From positions 248,001 through 312,000 of the forward strand of contig NZ_JAJLQY010000008.1 in NCBI RefSeq assembly GCF_020991275.1: a stretch of DNA of 64,000 nucleotides, in the 5' to 3' direction. Position numbers and translations under genes: made by a program. The first letter of the stretch is position 1; each line of letters opens with the position of its first letter. This document shows, one piece after another, positions 33,301-45,891 of this stretch. The DNA comes from Actinocorallia sp. API 0066. GTDB taxonomy: Bacteria; Actinomycetota; Actinomycetes; Streptosporangiales; Streptosporangiaceae. The notes under the pieces are model-generated. The model was given only the letters and a program-made list of their open reading frames with translations. It was not told the origin of the DNA and did not search any database.

Positions 33301-36300
33301 CGCTCGGGGGTGAGGGCCGTCAGGACCGCGTCGTCGAGGACGGCGGCGGCGTGGACGACCGCGGTGAGCGGCCGGTCGGCGGGGATCGCGGCCAGGAGCG
33401 CGGCGAGGGCGTCGCGGTCGGCGACATCGCAGGCCACGGCCGTGGCCTGCGCTCCGAGACCGGCCAGTTCGGTGAGGAGGTCGCCGACGCCGGGGGCGTC
33501 CGGGCCGCGCCGCCCGGCCAGGAGCAGATGGCGGATCCCGTGCCCGGTGACCAGATGCCGGGCCAGCAGGGCGCCGAGCGTACCGGTCGCGCCGGTGATC
33601 AGGACCGTGCCCGAGGGGTCGAGCGGCCGGACGGTCCCGTCGGCGGGGGAGGCCGCGGTGAGCCTCGGGACGCGGACGCCCTCGGCGCGCAGCGCCAGCT
33701 GGGGCTCCTCACCGCGCAGGGCGGGCAGGAGCAGGGCGCGGGCGGCGGGGGAGTCCTCGACGTCTGCCAGGACGAACCGGCCGGGATGCTCGGCCTGCGC
33801 GACCCGGACGAGACCCCAGGCCTCGGCCTGGCCGGGGTCGGCGTCCTCGCCGTCGCGGACGGCGACCGCGCCGCTGGTCAGCAGTGCCAGACGGGATCCG
33901 GCGAAGCGGTCGTCGGCGAGCCAGCGGTGCAGCAGGTCCAGCACCGGCAGGGTGGCCGGGGCTCCGGGGGCGACAGGGACCGCGACGACGTCGGGGACGT
34001 CCTCGATCGCGGTGAGGTCGGTGCCGTCCAGGACGACCACCTCGGTCCCGGTGCCGGGCTCGGGCCTGGCCGCGACCCAGTCGAGGGTGAACAGGGCGCC
34101 GTCGCCGTCCGAGCCGGTGAGGTCCGCCGCGCTGACGGGCCGGACGCTCAGCGAGCCGGCGGTCAGCACGGGTGATCCGGCGGGGTCGAACACCGCCAGC
34201 GCGAAGGCGTCCGTTCCGAGGGCGGTCAGCCGGACCCGCAGCCGGGTCGCCCCGGTGGCGTGCAGTCCGACGCCGGTCCACGAGAACGGCAGGACGGGGT
34301 CGGTGCCCTCGCCCAGCACGATCGGGTGCAGGGCGGCGTCGAGCAGCGCCGGATGGAGCGCGAAGGCGGACTCGCCGGCCGGAAGGTCGATCTCGGCGTA
34401 GGAGTCGGCGCCGTGCCGCCACAGGGCGGTGAGCCCCTGGAAGGCGGGCCCGTACCCGTAGCCGCGGTCGGTGAGCCGCTCGTAGGCGCCGTCGAGGGGC
34501 TCGGGGCGGGCGCCGGGCGGCGGCCACGGGCCCGTCCACGCGGGCGCGGCGGGCGCTCCGGGAGCCAGGACGCCGGTGGCGTGCGGCGTCCACGGGGCGG
34601 TGCCGTCCTCGTCCGGGCGGGAGTGGACGGCCACGGTGCGCCGTCCGGAACCGTCAGGACCGGCCAGGATCACCTGGACGCGGACCTCTCCGCGCGGCGG
34701 CAGGACCAGCGGCGCCTGGAGGATGAGCTCCTCGACCCGCTCCAGCCCCGCGGCCCGCCCGGCGTGCAGCGCCAGATCGAGATGGGCGGTCCCGGGCAGC
34801 AGGACGGTGCCGTGGACGGCGTGGTCGGCCAGCCAGGGCGAGGTCTCGGTGGACAGCGTCCCGGTGAAGAGGATCTCTCCGCTCCCGGCGGGTTCCACGA
34901 CGGCCGTCAGCAGCGGATGGCCCGCGGAGTCCTGCCCGGCGGGAACGCCGCCCGCGGGGGCGGGCGCCGCGGGCAGCCAGAACTCCTCGCGCTGGAAGGC
35001 GTAGGTGGGCAGGTCGGCCGCGGGTCCGGTGCCGAGGACGGTCCGCCAGTCCACGTGCACGCCCGCGGCGTGGGCGTGGGCGAGCGCGGTGTGGAACCGG
35101 GTGACGTCGCCTTCGTTCCTGCGCAGGGTGGCGAGGGTGACGCCGGACGTTCCGGTGGCGTCGGCGGTCTCCTGGATCGCGGTCGTCAGCACCGGGTGCG
35201 GGCTGGCTTCGGCGAACGCGGTGTGCCCGTCGGCGAGGAGCCGGGCGACGGTGTCGGAGAAGCGGACGGTGTGCCGCAGGTTGCGGTACCAGTAGTCGGC
35301 GGTGAGCTCGGTCCCCTCGACGACCCGGCCGGTGACGGTCGAGTGCAGCGGGATCGTGGAGGGCACCGGCACGATCCCGTCGAGCGCGTTCAGGACGGCC
35401 GCACGGACCGTCTCGACCTGGGGCGAGTGCGAGGCGTAGTCGACGGGGATCCGGCGGGCCCTCACCTCGTCGGCGGCCAGCGCCGCCAGGAGCTCCTCGA
35501 TCGCGCCGGCGTCGCCGGACACGACGGTCGAGACGGGGCTGTTGACCGTCGCGACCGCGAGCCTGCCCTCCCAGCGGGTCAGCAGCTCGCCGACCCGGGC
35601 GGCGGGCAGCGCGACCGAGACCATGCCGCCGGTCCCGGCGAGCGCGGTGATCGCCTTGCTGCGCAGGGCGACGACGCGGGCGGCGTCTTCCAGCGACAGC
35701 GCGCCCGCGATGTAGGCGGCGGCGATCTCGCCCTGGGAGTGGCCGATGACGGCGGCGGGCCGCACGCCGTGGTGCTGCCAGAGCCGGGCCAGGCCGGTCT
35801 GGACGGCGAACAGGGCGGGCTGGACGACGTCGACGCGCTCCAGCGCGACCGGGTCGGCGAGCGCCTCGTGCAGATCCCACCCGGTGTGGGGGGCCAGGGC
35901 ACGGGCGCAGGCGTCGAGGTGCTCGGCGAACACGGGCGAGCCGACCGCCAGGGCGAGCCCCATCCCGACCCACTGCGAGCCCTGGCCGGGGAAGACGAGC
36001 ACCGGGTCGGCCGAGGCGCCCGCCACTCCGGTGACGGGGCCCTCGTGGCCGCGGGCGAGCGCGGCCAGCCCGGAGAGCAGGGCGTCGCGGTCCTCGCCGA
36101 GGACGACGGCGCGGTGGTCGAGCGCGGCCCGCCCGAGGGCGAGGGTGCGGGCGACGGCCGTCAGGTCCGCCGCGGCATCGGTCCTGAGCCGCTCGTGGAG
36201 GCGGGCGGCCTGCTCGCGCAGCGCCGCGCCGTCGCGGGCCGACAGGATCAGCGGCGGCACCTGGGCGGCCGGTTCCGGCGGCTGCGCGGGGGCCGGTGCG

Positions 36301-39300
36301 GGGGCCTGTTCGAGGATGACATGGGCGTTGGTGCCGCTGACGCCGAAGGAGGAGATCCCGGCGCGGCGGGGCCGGTCGTGGTCGGGCCAGGGGGTCGGCT
36401 CGGTCAGCAGGCGGACGGCGCCGGCGGTCCAGTCGACGTGCGGCGAGGGCTCCTCGGCGTGCAGGGTCGGCGGCAGCAGCCCGTGCCGTAGCGCGCCGAT
36501 CATCTTGATGATCCCGGCGACTCCGGCGGCGGCCTGGGTGTGGCCGATGTTGGACTTGATGGATCCGAGCCACAGGGGGGTTTCGCGGTTCTGTCCGTAG
36601 GTGGCGAGGAGTGCTTGGGCCTCGATGGGGTCGCCGAGGGTGGTGCCGGTGCCGTGTGCTTCGACGGCGTCCACTTCGTGTGGTTGGAGTCCGGCGTTGG
36701 CGAGGGCTTGGCGGATGACGCGCTGTTGGGAGGGTCCGTTGGGTGCGGTGAGGCCGTTGCTGGCGCCGTCCTGGTTGACGGCCGATCCCTTGAGGACGGC
36801 CAGGACGGGGTGCCCGTTGCGCCGGGCGTCCGACAGCCGTTCCAGGAGCAGGAGGCCGACCCCTTCGCCCCAGCCGGTGCCGTCGGCGTCGGCGCTGAAG
36901 GAGCGGCAGCGCCCGTCGGGCGAGAGACCGCGCTGGCGGCTGAACTCCACGAACGTCGCGGGGGAGGCCATGACCGCGGCGCCGCCGGCGAGGGCGAGCG
37001 TGCACTCGCCGTTGCGCAGGGCCTGGGCGGCCAGGTGCGTCGCGACCAGGGAGGAGGAGCAGGCGGTGTCGATGGTGATCGCCGGGCCTTCGAGGCCGAA
37101 GACGTAGGCGAGCCGTCCGGAGGCGACGCTTCCGCGGCTGCCGTTGCCGACATAGCCCTCAAGGCTGTCGGGTGCGGGTCCGGCCCAGGCCCCGTAGTCG
37201 CCGTACATGATGCCGGTGAACACCCCGGTCGGGGTGCCGCGCAGGGAGGTGGGGTCGATTCCGGCGCGTTCGAGGGTCTCCCAGGCCGTCTCCAGGAGGA
37301 GGCGCTGCTGGGGGTCCATGGCGGTGGCCTCGCGGGGCGAGATGCCGAAGAAGGCGGGGTCGAAGCGGGCGGCGTCGTAGAGGAACGAGCCGTGGCGGGT
37401 GTAGGCGGTGCCGGGTCGGTCGGGGTCGGGGTCGTAGAGGGCGTCGAGGTTCCAGCCGCGGTCGGCCGGGAGCGGCCCGATGGTGTCGGTTCCGGAGGCG
37501 ACCAGGTTCCACAGCTCTTCGGGCGAGGTGACGCCGCCGGGGTAGCGGCAGCCGATGGCGACGACGGCGATCGGCTCGCCGGTGTCGGCGGTGACGGCCG
37601 GGGCGGTGGGCGCCGCCGGGGTGGTCCCGGCCAGTTCGGCGGACAGATGGGCGGCCAGCGCGGTCGGGGTCGGATGGTCGAACACCAGCGTCGCGCTGAG
37701 CCGCAGCCCGGTGGCGACGTTCAGGCGGTTGCGGAGCTCTACGCCGGTCAGGGAATCGAAGCCGACGTCTTTGAAGGATCGTCCGGGTTCGACCCGTCCG
37801 GGCGAGCCGTGGCCGAGGACGGTGGCCACTTCGGTGCGCACGAGTTCCTGGACGGCGCGGTCGCGTTCGGCGGCCGGCAGCCGGGCCAGCCTCTCCTTCC
37901 ACGAGTCGGGAGCGCTTGCGGGCGTGGCGGCGGGCACCAGCTCGGCGAACACCGGGGCGATCTGCTGGGTCCTGGCCCGTGACCGGAGCGCGGGAAGGTT
38001 CAGCCGTGCGGGGACCGCGACAGGCGCCTGTCCCGCCAGCGCCAGATCGAGCTGGCGCAGTGCCTCGTCGGTGGGCAGGGGCAGCAGTCCGGTGCGGGCG
38101 GTGCGGCTGAGGTCCTGTTCGGCGAGATGGCCGGTCATGCCGCTGGCCTGTTCCCACAGGCCCCAGGCCAGGGACAGCGCGGGCAGGCCGTCGGCGGCCC
38201 GGTGGCGGGCGAGGGCGTCGAGGTAGGTGTTGGCGGCGGTGTAGTTGCCCTGGCCGGGGCTGCCGATGATCCCGGTGACGGAGGAGAACAGCACGAACGC
38301 GGCGAGGTCCAGGTCGCGGGTGAGGCGGTGCAGATGCCAGGCGGCGTCGGCCTTGGGCCGCAGGACGGCGTCGAGGCGTTCGGGCGTCAGTGAGGTGATG
38401 ACGGTGTCGTCGAGGATCCCGGCGGCGTGGACGACGCCGGTGAGGGGGTGGTCGCCGGGCACTCCGGCCAGCAGGGCGGCGAGGGCGTCGGGGTCGGCGG
38501 TGTCGCAGGCGGCCAGGGTGACCTCGGCGCCGTGCGCGCTGAGCTCGGCCTCCAGGGCGAGTGCTCCTTCGGCGGCGGGGCCGCGCCGTCCGGCCAGCAG
38601 CAGATGGCGCACCCCGTGCTCGGCGACGAGGCGCCGGGCGACGAGCCCGCCGAGCGTGCCGGTGCCGCCGGTGATGAGGACGGTGCCTTCGGGGTCGAAG
38701 GCGGGGGCGTGGCCGGCCGCCGGGTCGGCGGGCCGGGTCAGGCGGGGTACCAGGGCGGTGCCCTCGCGCAGGGCGATCTGGGTCTGCCCGGTGGCCAGGG
38801 CCGCCGCGACGGCGGCGGGCGTCGCGGTCTCGTCGAGGTCGAGGAGGACGAACCGGCCGGGCTGCTCGGACTGGGCGGTGCGCACCAGCCCCCAGACCGG
38901 GGCGGCGGCGAGCCCGCGCACGGTGTCGTCGGGGGCGGCGGCGACCGCGTCCCGGGTGACGATCACCAGCGGGACGTCGGCGGAGCGGTCGTCGGCGAGC
39001 CAGCGCTGGATCAGGTCGAGGACCGGCCCGGTCGTGGCGGCGAGGGTGTCGCCCTCGGCGGTGCTGACCGGGGCGAGCACGTACTCCGGCCGCCCGGAAT
39101 CGTCGAACAGCGCGTCGAGGCCGGTGACGGGCTCGTCGGCGAACAGCGGCGCGCCGTCGAGCACGGCCCAGCGCGGGAGGGGGGCGTCCGCCGCTGCGGG
39201 CAGGGGAGTCCAGGACAGTGCGTAGGGTCGTTCACCGCCGCGCGCGGTGGTGAACGAGGCGGGGTCGGCGGGCCGCAGGGACAGCCCGGACACCGATCCG

Positions 39301-42300
39301 GCGGAGCGGCCGTCGCCGTCGAACAGCTGGAGGGCGATCCCCTCGCCCGAGGGGGAGATCCGCGCCCGCAGGACGCGTCCGGCGGGCGCGCCCAGGGTGA
39401 CGCCGCTCCAGGAGAAGGGCAGCAGCGGCCGGTCGGCCGGCGCGCCGCGCACCGTCAGGTGCAGGGCCGCGTCCAGGAGCGCGGGATGCAGAACGAACCC
39501 CGTGGTGTCGACGTCGTCGGGGAGCGCGAGGTCGGCGAAGATGGCCTCACCGGCGGTCCACGCGGCCCGGACCCCCTGGAAGAGGGGCCCGTAGTCGTAG
39601 CCGCGGGTGGCCAGGTCGTCGTACAGGCCGGTCAGGTCGAGGCGGCGGGCCCCGGCGGGCGGCCAGGCGGCGGCCGGGACGGCCGGCGCCGCGGGCTCCG
39701 GGGCGAGCAGGCCGGTGGCGTGCCGCGTCCAGGGCGGTTCGGGATCGCCGGCCGGCCGGGAGTGGACCGCGACGGCGCGCCGCCCGTGCTCGTCGGGCAC
39801 GGCGAGGGTGACCTGGAGCTGGACGGCCTCCTGTTCGCCGAGGACGAGCGGCGCGTGCAGGGTGAGCTCTTCGATCCGGCCGGCGCCGGCCCGGGCTCCG
39901 GCGTGCGCGGCGAGGTCGACGAACGCGGTGCCGGGCAGCAGGACGGTCCCGGCGACGGCGTGGTCGGCCAGCCACGGGTGGGTGCGCAGCGACAGAGCGC
40001 CGGTCAGGACGGTCGCGTCGCCCTCGGCGAGGGAGAGCGCGGCGTTGAGGAACCGGTGCCCTGCGGGGTTCTGCCCGAGCGCGGACGCGTCGGCCGTCCC
40101 GGCGTTCACGGGGTCGATCCAGAACCGTTCGCGCTGGAAGGCGTAGGTCGGCAGGTCGTCGGCGGCCGGTCCATCGGGGAGCGCGGCGGACCAGTCGACG
40201 GGTGCTCCGGCCAGGCGGGCCTCGGCGAGGGACAGCAGGAACCGCTCGGCGCCGTCCCGGTCGCGCTGAAGGGTGCCGGCGGTGCGGGCGTCCGGCAGGG
40301 TGTCCTGGAGGGCGCCGGTCAGGATCGGATGGGGGCTGACCTCGACGAACAGGGTGTGGCCGTCGGCGGCAGCGGCCCGCACGGTCCGCTCGAACTCGAC
40401 GGTCTGGCGCAGGTTGCGGTACCAGTAGGCGGCGTCGAGCGCGGTGCTGTCGAGGAGCTCGCCGGTGACGGTGGAGTAGAAGGGCACGGCCGGGGGACGG
40501 GGGGTGATCCCGTCGAGGGAGTCGAGGACGGGCCGCCGCACCGCCTCCACGTGCGGGGAGTGGGAAGCGTAGTCGACGGGGACCCGCCGAGCCCGCACCC
40601 CCTGCCGCTCGTACCGCGCGAGGAGCTCCTCGATCGCCTCGGGGTCGCCGGAGACCACGGTCGCGGCGGGTCCGTTGACGGTGGCGACGGCCAGCCGCGC
40701 GTCCAGGTCGGCGCGGACCTGCTCGGCGGGCAGCGCCACCGACGCCATCGCGCCGCTCCCGGCGAGCGCGGTGATCGCCCTGCTGCGCAGGGCCACGACG
40801 CGGGCGGCGTCCTCCAGCGACAGCGCCCCCGCGACATAGGCGGCGGCGATCTCGCCCTGGGAGTGCCCGATGACCGCGTCGGGACTCACGCCGTGCGCCC
40901 GCCACAGGGCGGCCAGCGACACCATGACCGCGAACAGCAACGGCTGCACGACGTCGACCTCGTCCAGGGCCGCCGGGTCGGCGAGGGCCTCGTGCGGCGA
41001 CCAGTCGATGTGGGGGGCGAGCGCGCGGGCGCAGGCGTCGAACTCCGCGCGGAAGACCGGGCTCGCGGCCAGCAGGTCCGTGGCCATCCCGGTCCACTGC
41101 GAGCCCTGCCCGGGGAAGACGAACACGGTCCTGGCCGAACCGGCCGCCTCTCCGCTGACGACGTTCGCGGCGCTCTCGCCCCGGTTCACCGCCCGCAGCC
41201 CGGCGAGGAGGTCGCCGGTGTCCCGCCCGACCACGACGGCCCGCCGTCCGAACGTGCTCCTGGCCAGCAGCCCGCGGGCCACCGAGGCGGGCGCGGCCGA
41301 GGGCCGCTCCCGCAGGTGGTCCGCGAGCCGTCCGGCCTGGGCCCGCAGGCCGTCCTCGCCCGCCCCGGACAGGACCAGGGCGACGGGCGGCGTGCTCCCG
41401 GGCTCCTCCGCCTGCGGCGCCGGCCGTTCGGCGGGCGGCTGTTCGAGGATCAGGTGGGCGTTGGTGCCGCTGATGCCGAAGGAGGAGACGGCGGCCCGGC
41501 GCGGACGTTCGGCGTCGTGGGGCCAGGGCGCGGGCTCGGTGAGGAGCCGCAGCCGGCCGGATCCCCAGTCGATGCGGGGGGTCGGGCTCTGGGCGTGGAG
41601 GGTCGCGGGGAGCGTCTCGTGCCGCAGAGCCATGATCATTTTAATGACGCCGCCGACGCCCGCCGCGGCCTGGGCGTGACCGATGTTCGATTTGAGCGAG
41701 CCCAGCCACAGGGGGGTGTCGCCCGCGCCGTAGGCGGTCTGGAGGGCGGTGGCCTCGATGGGGTCGCCGAGGGTGGTGCCGGTGCCGTGGGCCTCGACGG
41801 CGTCGATGTCCTGCGGGCGCAGGCCGGCGTCGGCCAGGGCGCCGGCGATGACGCGCTGCTGGGCGCGGCCGCTCGGCGCGGTGAGGCCGTTGCTGGCGCC
41901 GTCCTGGTTGATCGCCGAACCGCGGATGACGCCGAGCACCCGGTGGCCGTTGCGCAGGGCGTCGGGCAGGCGTTCCAGCAGGAGCATGCCGACGCCCTCG
42001 GCCCAGCCGGTGCCGTCGGCGTCGGCGGAGAAGGCGCGGCAGCGTCCGTCGGCGGACAGTCCGCGCTGGCGGCTGAACTCCACGAACATGCCGGGCGTCG
42101 ACAGGACCGTCGCGCCGCCCGCCAGCGCCAGGTCGCATTCACCGGACCGCAGCGACCGCGCCGCCAGGTGCAGGGCGACCAGCGAGGACGAGCAGGCGGT
42201 GTCGACGGTGATGGCCGGGCCCTCCAGGCCGAGCGCGTAGGCGATGCGGCCGGAGGCGACGCTGGTCGTGCCGCCGGTCAGCAGGTAGCCGTCCAGGCCG

Positions 42301-45300
42301 CCGCCGGGCTCGTGCAGCCGGGGCCCGTAGTCCTGCGCGGTCGCGCCGACGAACACCCCGGTGGGGCCGCCGGTCAGGCCGCGCGGATCGAGACCGGCCC
42401 GCTCGACGCTCTCCCACGCGGTCTCCAGCAGCAGCCGCTGCTGGGGGTCCATCGCGGCGGCCTCGCGCGGGGAGATGCCGAAGAACGCGGCATCGAACCC
42501 GGCGACGTCGCGCAGGAAGCCGCCGCCCCTGGCGTAGGTGGTCCCCGGGACGTCCGGGTCGGGGTCGTAGAGGTCCTCGAGGTTCCAGCCCCGGTCGTCG
42601 GGGAAACCGCCGATGGCGTCGGCTCCCGAGGCGACCAGGTTCCACAGGTCCTCCGGCGAGGCGACCCCGCCGGGGTAGCGGCAGCCGATCCCGATGACGG
42701 CGATCGGCTCGTCGTGGCTCGTCCGCACCGTCCGCGTGACGGCGGCGGGCGGCGTCTCCAGCAGGTGGCGGGTGAGCGCGGCCGGGGTCGGATGATCGTA
42801 GACGAGGGTGTCGGCCAGCGGCACGCCGAGGGACTCGGTGAGCCGTTCGCTGAGCTCCACCCCCATCAGCGAGTCGAATCCGAGGTCCTTGAACGTCAGC
42901 GCGTCGTCGACCGCTCCGGGGTCGGCGTGCCCCAGGATCGCGGCGACCTCGGCCCTCACGGTGGCCTCCACCTCGGCGGCCTCCCCGGCGGCCGGGGGCG
43001 CCGCGGGATCGACCGCGACCGGCTCGGCCGCCGGCGCGGTACGGGCGGGCGCGGGGTCGCCGAGCCAGTGGACGCTGCGGTCGAAGGCGTAGGTCGGCAG
43101 GTCGACGACCCGGCCGGGAAGGATCAGGTCCCAGGAGGGTGACACGCCCCGGGTGTGCAGCCGGGACAGCGCGGTCAGGAGGGTCGCGGGCTCCGGCCGG
43201 TCGCGGCGCAGCAGCGGGATGATCGTCCGGCCGCCGCCGGTCGCGGTGCGGGTGAGTCCGCTGAGGACGGCGTCGGGCCCGATCTCGACGAACACCGAGG
43301 CGTCCGCGGCCAGCAGCGCCCGCACCCCGTCGTGGAACCGGACGGGCGCGCGCACGTGCCGCACCCAGTAGTCGGCGGAGCCGAGCAGCCCCGGTGCGGC
43401 GAGGGCGCCGGTCACGTTGGAGACCACGGGCAGGCGCGGTTCACCGTAGGCGAGCCCTTCGGCGACGGCCCGGAACTCCTCCAGGACGCCGTTCATGTGA
43501 GGGGAGTGGAAGGCATGGCTGACCTTCAGCCGGCGGGTCCGGTGCCCGCGCCCGGCCCACAGCGCGCCCAGCTCCAGGACGGCGTCGATGTCACCCGACA
43601 CGACGGTGGCGGCGGGCCCGTTGACGGCCGCGACCGAGACCCGGCCGGCGTAGGCGGCCAGGTCGGGCCGTACGGCGTCCTCGGCGGCCTCGACCGACAG
43701 CATCGCCCCGTCCGAGCGCGCCGACTGCATGAGCCGGCCGCGCGCGGTCACCAGCGCGGCGGCGTCGGCCGGCGACAGCACCCCGCTGACGTGCGCGGCG
43801 GCGATCTCGCCGACGGAGTGGCCGATGAGCAGATCGGGGACGACGCCCCACCGTTCGAGGAGCCGGAACAGGGCGACCTCGATCGCGAACAGCGCGGTCT
43901 GGGTGACCGCGGTCTCGTTCAGCCGCTCGGCCGCCTCGGAGCCGGGCTCGGCGAACAGCAGCGCCTTGAGGCCCGGGTCGAGGTGGGTGAGGACGGCGTC
44001 GAGCTCCTCGGCGAAGGCGGGCACCTCGGCGGCGAGCTCGCGGCCCATGCCCGCGCGCTGGGAGCCCTGCCCGGAGAACAGGAAGGCGACCTTGGCGGGC
44101 CCGGCCTGGCCGCGGTTGACCTCCGGTGACGGTCTCCCGGCGGCGAGGGCCGCCAGCCCGGCGAGCAGCCGGTCCCGGTCGGCGCCCACGACGGCGGCCC
44201 GCCGGGTGAAGCTCGTGCGGGTGGTGGCCAGCGACCGGGCGACGTCGGCGATCGCGGGCGCCGGAGCCGAGCCGAGCCGGTCCAGCAGCCGCCCCGCCTG
44301 GCCGCGCAGCGCGGCCTCGGAGACGGCCGACAGCAGCAGCGGTACCGTCCCCTCCGGCGCGTCCACCGGCTCGGGCTCAGGCTCCGCGACGCCCTCGGCC
44401 AGCACGACATGGCAGTTGGTCCCGCCCATCCCGAACGAGCTGACCCCGGCCAGCAGCGGCCTGCCGGGGAAGGGCCAGGGCCCGGCCTCCTGCTGGACGC
44501 GCAGGTTCAGCTCCTCCAGCGGGATCGTGGCGGGCGGTGAGGCGAAGTTGAGGCTGGCGGGCAGCAGCCGGTGCCGCAGCGCCAGCACCGTCTTGATCAG
44601 GCCGGTGATCCCGGCGGCGGCCTCCAGATGGCCCACGTTGGTCTTCACCGATCCGACTGGCAGCGGCTCCCGCGGCGGGCGGTGCGTCCCGAGGGCGGCG
44701 CCGAGCGCGGCGGCCTCGATCGGGTCGCCCAGCCGGGTCCCGGTGCCGTGCAGCTCGACGTACTGGACGTCGGCGGGGCCGACCCCGGCCCGCTCGTAGG
44801 CCGCGCGCAGCACCTCGGCCTGCGCGTCGGGGCTGGGCACGGTGAGCCCGCCGGTGCGGCCGTCGTTGTTGACGGCGCTGCCCCGGATGACGGCCTGGAT
44901 CCGGTCGCCGTCGGCCAGCGCCCGGTCGAGGCGCTTCAGCACGACCAGCCCGCCGCCCTCGCCGCGCACATAGCCGTTGGCGCGGGAGTCGAAGGTGTGG
45001 CACCGCCCGTCGGGGGACAGGCCGCCGAACCTGGCGGTCGCCAGGGCGCTGTCGGGCGACAGGTTGAGGTTCACCCCGCCGGCCAGCGCGAGGGTCGTCT
45101 CGCCCGACCGCAGGGCCTCGCACGCCAGATGGACGGCGACCAGCGACGAGGACTGGGCGGTGTCGACGGTCAGGCTCGGCCCGTGCAGGCCGAGGAAGTA
45201 CGACACCCGGTTGGCGATGATCGCCCGGTTCGACCCGGTGATGGTGTGCTGGGTGACGGCGTGGCCGGCGGCGAGCTTGGCGTAGTCGTCCCAGGTCGCG

Positions 45301-45656
45301 CCGATCCACACGCCGGCGCGGCCGCCGTCGAGGTCCGCGGGCAGCACCCGGGCGTCCTCCAGGGCCTCCCAGGCCAGTTCCAGGGCCAGCCGCTGCTGGG
45401 GGTCCATCGCGCCGGCCTCGCGCGGGGAGATGCCGAAGAAGGCCGGGTCGAACCGGTCGAGGCCGTCGAGGAAGCCGCCGCGCGGGGGAGCGCCGGGCAC
45501 GTCCCAGCGTCCCGGCGGGGTGTCGGTCAGCGCGCTGGTGCCCTCGGCGAGCAGCCGCCAGAACGCTTCGGGGTCGGGCGCCTGGGGCAGCCGGCAGGCG
45601 ATTCCGATGATCGCGATCGCGTCGCCGGGGTGATCGGGCCGGGCCTTGGTAGTCAT
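27303..45656 (-). CDS. Type I PKS, KSQ loading module plus modules 1-3 (each KS-AT-DH-KR-ACP)
   Basis: 6117 aa. The loading KS (about 11-430) has Gln168 in VDTAQSSS, the KSQ form that decarboxylates malonyl-ACP to acetyl-ACP. Its AT has GHSVGE/HAFH (malonyl) and its ACP Ser is Ser929 ([10 protein letters not shown]). Module 1: KS Cys1155, AT GHSQGE/YASH (methylmalonyl), [22 protein letters not shown] with LDD, ACP Ser2635. Module 2: KS Cys2866, AT YASH (methylmalonyl), [22 protein letters not shown] with LDD, ACP Ser4324. Module 3: KS Cys4554, AT GHSIGE/HAFH (malonyl), [20 protein letters not shown] Ser6001. The tail ends [15 protein letters not shown], a docking segment. Output: a triene carrying two methyl branches on an acetate starter. 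The start ATG has GGGGA four bases upstream. The gene heads the PKS operon and its promoter lies next to the IS30/intron scar. Confidence 0.96.
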   Translation of the reverse strand: MTTKARPDHPGDAIAIIGIACRLPQAPDPEAFWRLLAEGTSALTDTPPGRWDVPGAPPRGGFLDGLDRFDPAFFGISPREAGAMDPQQRLALELAWEALEDARVLPADLDGGRAGVWIGATWDDYAKLAAGHAVTQHTITGSNRAIIANRVSYFLGLHGPSLTVDTAQSSSLVAVHLACEALRSGETTLALAGGVNLNLSPDSALATARFGGLSPDGRCHTFDSRANGYVRGEGGGLVVLKRLDRALADGDRIQAVIRGSAVNNDGRTGGLTVPSPDAQAEVLRAAYERAGVGPADVQYVELHGTGTRLGDPIEAAALGAALGTHRPPREPLPVGSVKTNVGHLEAAAGITGLIKTVLALRHRLLPASLNFASPPATIPLEELNLRVQQEAGPWPFPGRPLLAGVSSFGMGGTNCHVVLAEGVAEPEPEPVDAPEGTVPLLLSAVSEAALRGQAGRLLDRLGSAPAPAIADVARSLATTRTSFTRRAAVVGADRDRLLAGLAALAAGRPSPEVNRGQAGPAKVAFLFSGQGSQRAGMGRELAAEVPAFAEELDAVLTHLDPGLKALLFAEPGSEAAERLNETAVTQTALFAIEVALFRLLERWGVVPDLLIGHSVGEIAAAHVSGVLSPADAAALVTARGRLMQSARSDGAMLSVEAAEDAVRPDLAAYAGRVSVAAVNGPAATVVSGDIDAVLELGALWAGRGHRTRRLKVSHAFHSPHMNGVLEEFRAVAEGLAYGEPRLPVVSNVTGALAAPGLLGSADYWVRHVRAPVRFHDGVRALLAADASVFVEIGPDAVLSGLTRTATGGGRTIIPLLRRDRPEPATLLTALSRLHTRGVSPSWDLILPGRVVDLPTYAFDRSVHWLGDPAPARTAPAAEPVAVDPAAPPAAGEAAEVEATVRAEVAAILGHADPGAVDDALTFKDLGFDSLMGVELSERLTESLGVPLADTLVYDHPTPAALTRHLLETPPAAVTRTVRTSHDEPIAVIGIGCRYPGGVASPEDLWNLVASGADAIGGFPDDRGWNLEDLYDPDPDVPGTTYARGGGFLRDVAGFDAAFFGISPREAAAMDPQQRLLLETAWESVERAGLDPRGLTGGPTGVFVGATAQDYGPRLHEPGGGLDGYLLTGGTTSVASGRIAYALGLEGPAITVDTACSSSLVALHLAARSLRSGECDLALAGGATVLSTPGMFVEFSRQRGLSADGRCRAFSADADGTGWAEGVGMLLLERLPDALRNGHRVLGVIRGSAINQDGASNGLTAPSGRAQQRVIAGALADAGLRPQDIDAVEAHGTGTTLGDPIEATALQTAYGAGDTPLWLGSLKSNIGHAQAAAGVGGVIKMIMALRHETLPATLHAQSPTPRIDWGSGRLRLLTEPAPWPHDAERPRRAAVSSFGISGTNAHLILEQPPAERPAPQAEEPGSTPPVALVLSGAGEDGLRAQAGRLADHLRERPSAAPASVARGLLARSTFGRRAVVVGRDTGDLLAGLRAVNRGESAANVVSGEAAGSARTVFVFPGQGSQWTGMATDLLAASPVFRAEFDACARALAPHIDWSPHEALADPAALDEVDVVQPLLFAVMVSLAALWRAHGVSPDAVIGHSQGEIAAAYVAGALSLEDAARVVALRSRAITALAGSGAMASVALPAEQVRADLDARLAVATVNGPAATVVSGDPEAIEELLARYERQGVRARRVPVDYASHSPHVEAVRRPVLDSLDGITPRPPAVPFYSTVTGELLDSTALDAAYWYRNLRQTVEFERTVRAAAADGHTLFVEVSPHPILTGALQDTLPDARTAGTLQRDRDGAERFLLSLAEARLAGAPVDWSAALPDGPAADDLPTYAFQRERFWIDPVNAGTADASALGQNPAGHRFLNAALSLAEGDATVLTGALSLRTHPWLADHAVAGTVLLPGTAFVDLAAHAGARAGAGRIEELTLHAPLVLGEQEAVQLQVTLAVPDEHGRRAVAVHSRPAGDPEPPWTRHATGLLAPEPAAPAVPAAAWPPAGARRLDLTGLYDDLATRGYDYGPLFQGVRAAWTAGEAIFADLALPDDVDTTGFVLHPALLDAALHLTVRGAPADRPLLPFSWSGVTLGAPAGRVLRARISPSGEGIALQLFDGDGRSAGSVSGLSLRPADPASFTTARGGERPYALSWTPLPAAADAPLPRWAVLDGAPLFADEPVTGLDALFDDSGRPEYVLAPVSTAEGDTLAATTGPVLDLIQRWLADDRSADVPLVIVTRDAVAAAPDDTVRGLAAAPVWGLVRTAQSEQPGRFVLLDLDETATPAAVAAALATGQTQIALREGTALVPRLTRPADPAAGHAPAFDPEGTVLITGGTGTLGGLVARRLVAEHGVRHLLLAGRRGPAAEGALALEAELSAHGAEVTLAACDTADPDALAALLAGVPGDHPLTGVVHAAGILDDTVITSLTPERLDAVLRPKADAAWHLHRLTRDLDLAAFVLFSSVTGIIGSPGQGNYTAANTYLDALARHRAADGLPALSLAWGLWEQASGMTGHLAEQDLSRTARTGLLPLPTDEALRQLDLALAGQAPVAVPARLNLPALRSRARTQQIAPVFAELVPAATPASAPDSWKERLARLPAAERDRAVQELVRTEVATVLGHGSPGRVEPGRSFKDVGFDSLTGVELRNRLNVATGLRLSATLVFDHPTPTALAAHLSAELAGTTPAAPTAPAVTADTGEPIAVVAIGCRYPGGVTSPEELWNLVASGTDTIGPLPADRGWNLDALYDPDPDRPGTAYTRHGSFLYDAARFDPAFFGISPREATAMDPQQRLLLETAWETLERAGIDPTSLRGTPTGVFTGIMYGDYGAWAGPAPDSLEGYVGNGSRGSVASGRLAYVFGLEGPAITIDTACSSSLVATHLAAQALRNGECTLALAGGAAVMASPATFVEFSRQRGLSPDGRCRSFSADADGTGWGEGVGLLLLERLSDARRNGHPVLAVLKGSAVNQDGASNGLTAPNGPSQQRVIRQALANAGLQPHEVDAVEAHGTGTTLGDPIEAQALLATYGQNRETPLWLGSIKSNIGHTQAAAGVAGIIKMIGALRHGLLPPTLHAEEPSPHVDWTAGAVRLLTEPTPWPDHDRPRRAGISSFGVSGTNAHVILEQAPAPAPAQPPEPAAQVPPLILSARDGAALREQAARLHERLRTDAAADLTAVARTLALGRAALDHRAVVLGEDRDALLSGLAALARGHEGPVTGVAGASADPVLVFPGQGSQWVGMGLALAVGSPVFAEHLDACARALAPHTGWDLHEALADPVALERVDVVQPALFAVQTGLARLWQHHGVRPAAVIGHSQGEIAAAYIAGALSLEDAARVVALRSKAITALAGTGGMVSVALPAARVGELLTRWEGRLAVATVNSPVSTVVSGDAGAIEELLAALAADEVRARRIPVDYASHSPQVETVRAAVLNALDGIVPVPSTIPLHSTVTGRVVEGTELTADYWYRNLRHTVRFSDTVARLLADGHTAFAEASPHPVLTTAIQETADATGTSGVTLATLRRNEGDVTRFHTALAHAHAAGVHVDWRTVLGTGPAADLPTYAFQREEFWLPAAPAPAGGVPAGQDSAGHPLLTAVVEPAGSGEILFTGTLSTETSPWLADHAVHGTVLLPGTAHLDLALHAGRAAGLERVEELILQAPLVLPPRGEVRVQVILAGPDGSGRRTVAVHSRPDEDGTAPWTPHATGVLAPGAPAAPAWTGPWPPPGARPEPLDGAYERLTDRGYGYGPAFQGLTALWRHGADSYAEIDLPAGESAFALHPALLDAALHPIVLGEGTDPVLPFSWTGVGLHATGATRLRVRLTALGTDAFALAVFDPAGSPVLTAGSLSVRPVSAADLTGSDGDGALFTLDWVAARPEPGTGTEVVVLDGTDLTAIEDVPDVVAVPVAPGAPATLPVLDLLHRWLADDRFAGSRLALLTSGAVAVRDGEDADPGQAEAWGLVRVAQAEHPGRFVLADVEDSPAARALLLPALRGEEPQLALRAEGVRVPRLTAASPADGTVRPLDPSGTVLITGATGTLGALLARHLVTGHGIRHLLLAGRRGPDAPGVGDLLTELAGLGAQATAVACDVADRDALAALLAAIPADRPLTAVVHAAAVLDDAVLTALTPERAAAVLRPKTEAAHHLDALTRDLDLSAFVLFSSIAGTIGTAGQSAYAAANAHLDALARHRSVRGLPGLSLAWGLWEQASGMTGHLAEAELARLARAGIAPMSTERALSLFDAALRQTRPQLVPFRPDPAAARAAGEVPAVLRGLVPAAVRRAAAATGTGRLAGLDPAARAEALLTLVREQAGAILGHSGSGPLPSGQAFKDLGFDSLTSVELRNRLQNATGLRLPATLVFDHPTPDALAAFLTAAFEGAPSQGRTAAVTVAADDPIAIVGLGCRFPGGVRDPEDLWRLLLDGADVTGDFPTDRGWDTDALHDPDPDAPGRTYTRRGGFLYDAGAFDASFFGMSPREALAADPQQRLLLETAWEAIERAGLDPVTLRGSRTGVFAGLMGTGYGTGRSAAQAGVEGYLATGTTGSVASGRIAYALGLEGPAITVDTACSSSLVALHLAAQALRNGECDLALAGGVTVMATPEFFVEFSRQRALSPDGRCRSFSADADGAGWSEGAGVLLVERLSDARRNGHPILAVLKGSAVNQDGASNGLTAPNGPSQQRVIRQALANAGLKPSEVDAVEAHGTGTTLGDPIEAQALLATYGQNRETPLWLGSIKSNIGHTQAAAGVAGIIKMIGALRHGLLPRTIHAEVPSPHIDWDSGAVRLLTEPVPWAENGHPRRAGISSFGISGTNAHVILEQAPAAPAPERAETPDAPVPYLLSARDEGGLRDQARRLRDRLTAEPQTPAADYGLALATTRPRLDLRAVLVADGREELAAALTALADGTPAADTVRGVAGGRLAFLFSGQGSQRPGMGRELLAAHPVYRAAFEEICAHLDPHLDRPLREVVLAEDRTLLDQTVFTQSALFATELALFRLLEHLGLRPDILIGHSIGELAAAQAAGVLDLADACALVAARGRLMQALPPGGAMVSFDAPEEAILPLIDGPDLSIAAVNGPSSTVVSGAEGAVLALAARWEADGGRTRRLKVSHAFHSPLMDPMIAEFGRIADALPHREPRIPLVSNVTGTLVTGHDLGAPGYWAEHVRRPVRFLDGVRTLREQGVTTFLEVGPDAVLTALAAECLAGSGPVALVAALRRDRPENRTLALAVAQAAAQGAEPDWTRVYPGARAAALPTYAFQRRRFWLVSGADGGGAGGLGLESSGHPLLGAVVDLAGDGALVLTGRVSAQTLPWVAEHTVQGHVLLPGTAFLDLAVHAADRTGHRRIEELTLERPLVLTDRGNARLQVTVAPADPDGRRTLAIHSRDSDDAPWVRHAAGTLAGEPSPGTRLAQWPPSGARTLDVEELRDRLSDHGLGHGPSFRGLTAAWRDETARYAEVELPGGLDAAAHALHPTLLDAALHPLADQEVGLPFSWQGVTVHATGADALRVRLGADGSITAADATGAPVLTVESLSVRPLTAELPAQETREPLHTLTWIPIEASADPGIGSGMEVFTPPSGADAEAARSAVAETLARIHDRLAADRPDPLVILTRSAVATHHHPAPDNLAGAAVRGLIRSAQTENPGLFVLLDADTDPTPADLAAALSTGEPELALHGGSLHAPRLAPAVLPPDAPALDGLDEGTVLITGGTGGLGAKVARHLVAEHGVRDLLLAARRGEAAEGAAELREELTGLGARVTIAAVDAADADALAAVLDGLPGPLTGVFHAAGVLDDAVVGALTAERLGAVLRPKADAAWNLHRLTLGGDLRHFVLFSSLAGTLGTPGQANYAAGNAYLDALALHRRGLGLPATSLVWGPWTSEGGMTGTLDRVQQQRIAKAGLLALPPGPALALLDDAIALNAPVAVTAKLDLPVLRAAARKDELPHLFHGLVRPAARRAAGSGGRPGAADLGARLAAAPPEEAERLLLDLVRTEVAAALGHSGPDDVEVDRGFLDLGFDSLTAVELRNRVGAVLGLRLPATLLFDHPTPASLAARLLIEAGITAVGGAPPAFADLDRLEGALPAADGDRALLADRLQALLDRLRPGGRSEEEITERLTEASDDEIFDFIDNELGTV
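31490..31731 (-). repeat. KS3 tract nearly identical to KS7 and KS2 tracts
   Basis: Module 3 copy of the shared KS segment. It runs from the codons for KSNIGHT back through the [16 protein letters not shown] and [13 protein letters not shown] region. It shares the words gaggagtgcttgggcctc and gcgttggcgagggcttggcg with module 7. Confidence 0.6.
36546..36794 (-). repeat. KS2 tract nearly identical to KS3 and KS7 tracts
   Basis: Module 2 copy of the shared KS segment. It differs from the module 3 copy mainly at the codons for LQPHEVD versus LKPSEVD (around 36670-36690), which suggests a short patch boundary. Confidence 0.6.
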
Positions 45657-45712
45657 CGCGTCCCCACGCCTCTCGGGAGTCTTGCTACGCCATTGACGAG
45701 CTTGACCACGGT

Positions 45713-45742
45713 CCCTAAAGCTGGTGCTTGGGCGAACCTAAA
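45713..45742 (-). promoter_or_regulatory. Paired TTTAGG heptads upstream of the PKS operon
   Basis: On the minus strand TTTAGGT (forward 45736-45742) and TTTAGGG (45713-45719) start 23 bp apart, with CCAAGCA between them at about the 11-bp midpoint. They end 57 bp upstream of the PKS start codon. The heptads match those at 51613-51630 and 1185-1213 and have the same orientation relative to the gene. This is likely an activator site for the PKS operon; the -10 element is not obvious (TAGCAA about 25 bp downstream is a weak candidate). Confidence 0.45.
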
Positions 45743-45790
45743 GGCCCATGGCGCCACGGGGGAACGCCGACGGCCCCGGGAGGGGGCGGA

Positions 45791-45891
45791 TTCTCGGGTG
45801 TGTCCGCCGGGCAGATGTCCGAGCAGGACGTAGCGGGTGTGACGCTCGACCAGGGTGATGATCGCGCTCTCGCCGCGGGCGCCGATGATGA
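45791..45891 (-). pseudogene. IS30-family transposase fragment (catalytic-core part)
   Basis: The minus-strand frame reads LIIGARGESAIITLVERHTR then YVLLGHLPGGHT, which is the (GDW)LIIG...SAI.TLVERTTRY segment around the first catalytic region of IS30 transposases. It begins exactly at the 3' end of the group II intron (45892), so the intron sits in the codons for D-L-I-I-G. Transposase similarity stops near 45791. The rest of the IS, including its terminal repeat, is gone, and the PKS promoter region follows. Confidence 0.75.

Noticed and set aside
31490-36794. Near-identical 240-bp blocks as insertion sequences or transposon repeats
   Set aside because: They lie in frame inside conserved KS codons, with no inverted repeats or target duplications.
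45141-45165. Gln in place of active Cys in the first KS as a broken KS or sequencing error
   Set aside because: All other KS motifs are intact and the domain is followed by AT-ACP at the head of the assembly line, the standard KSQ loading layout.
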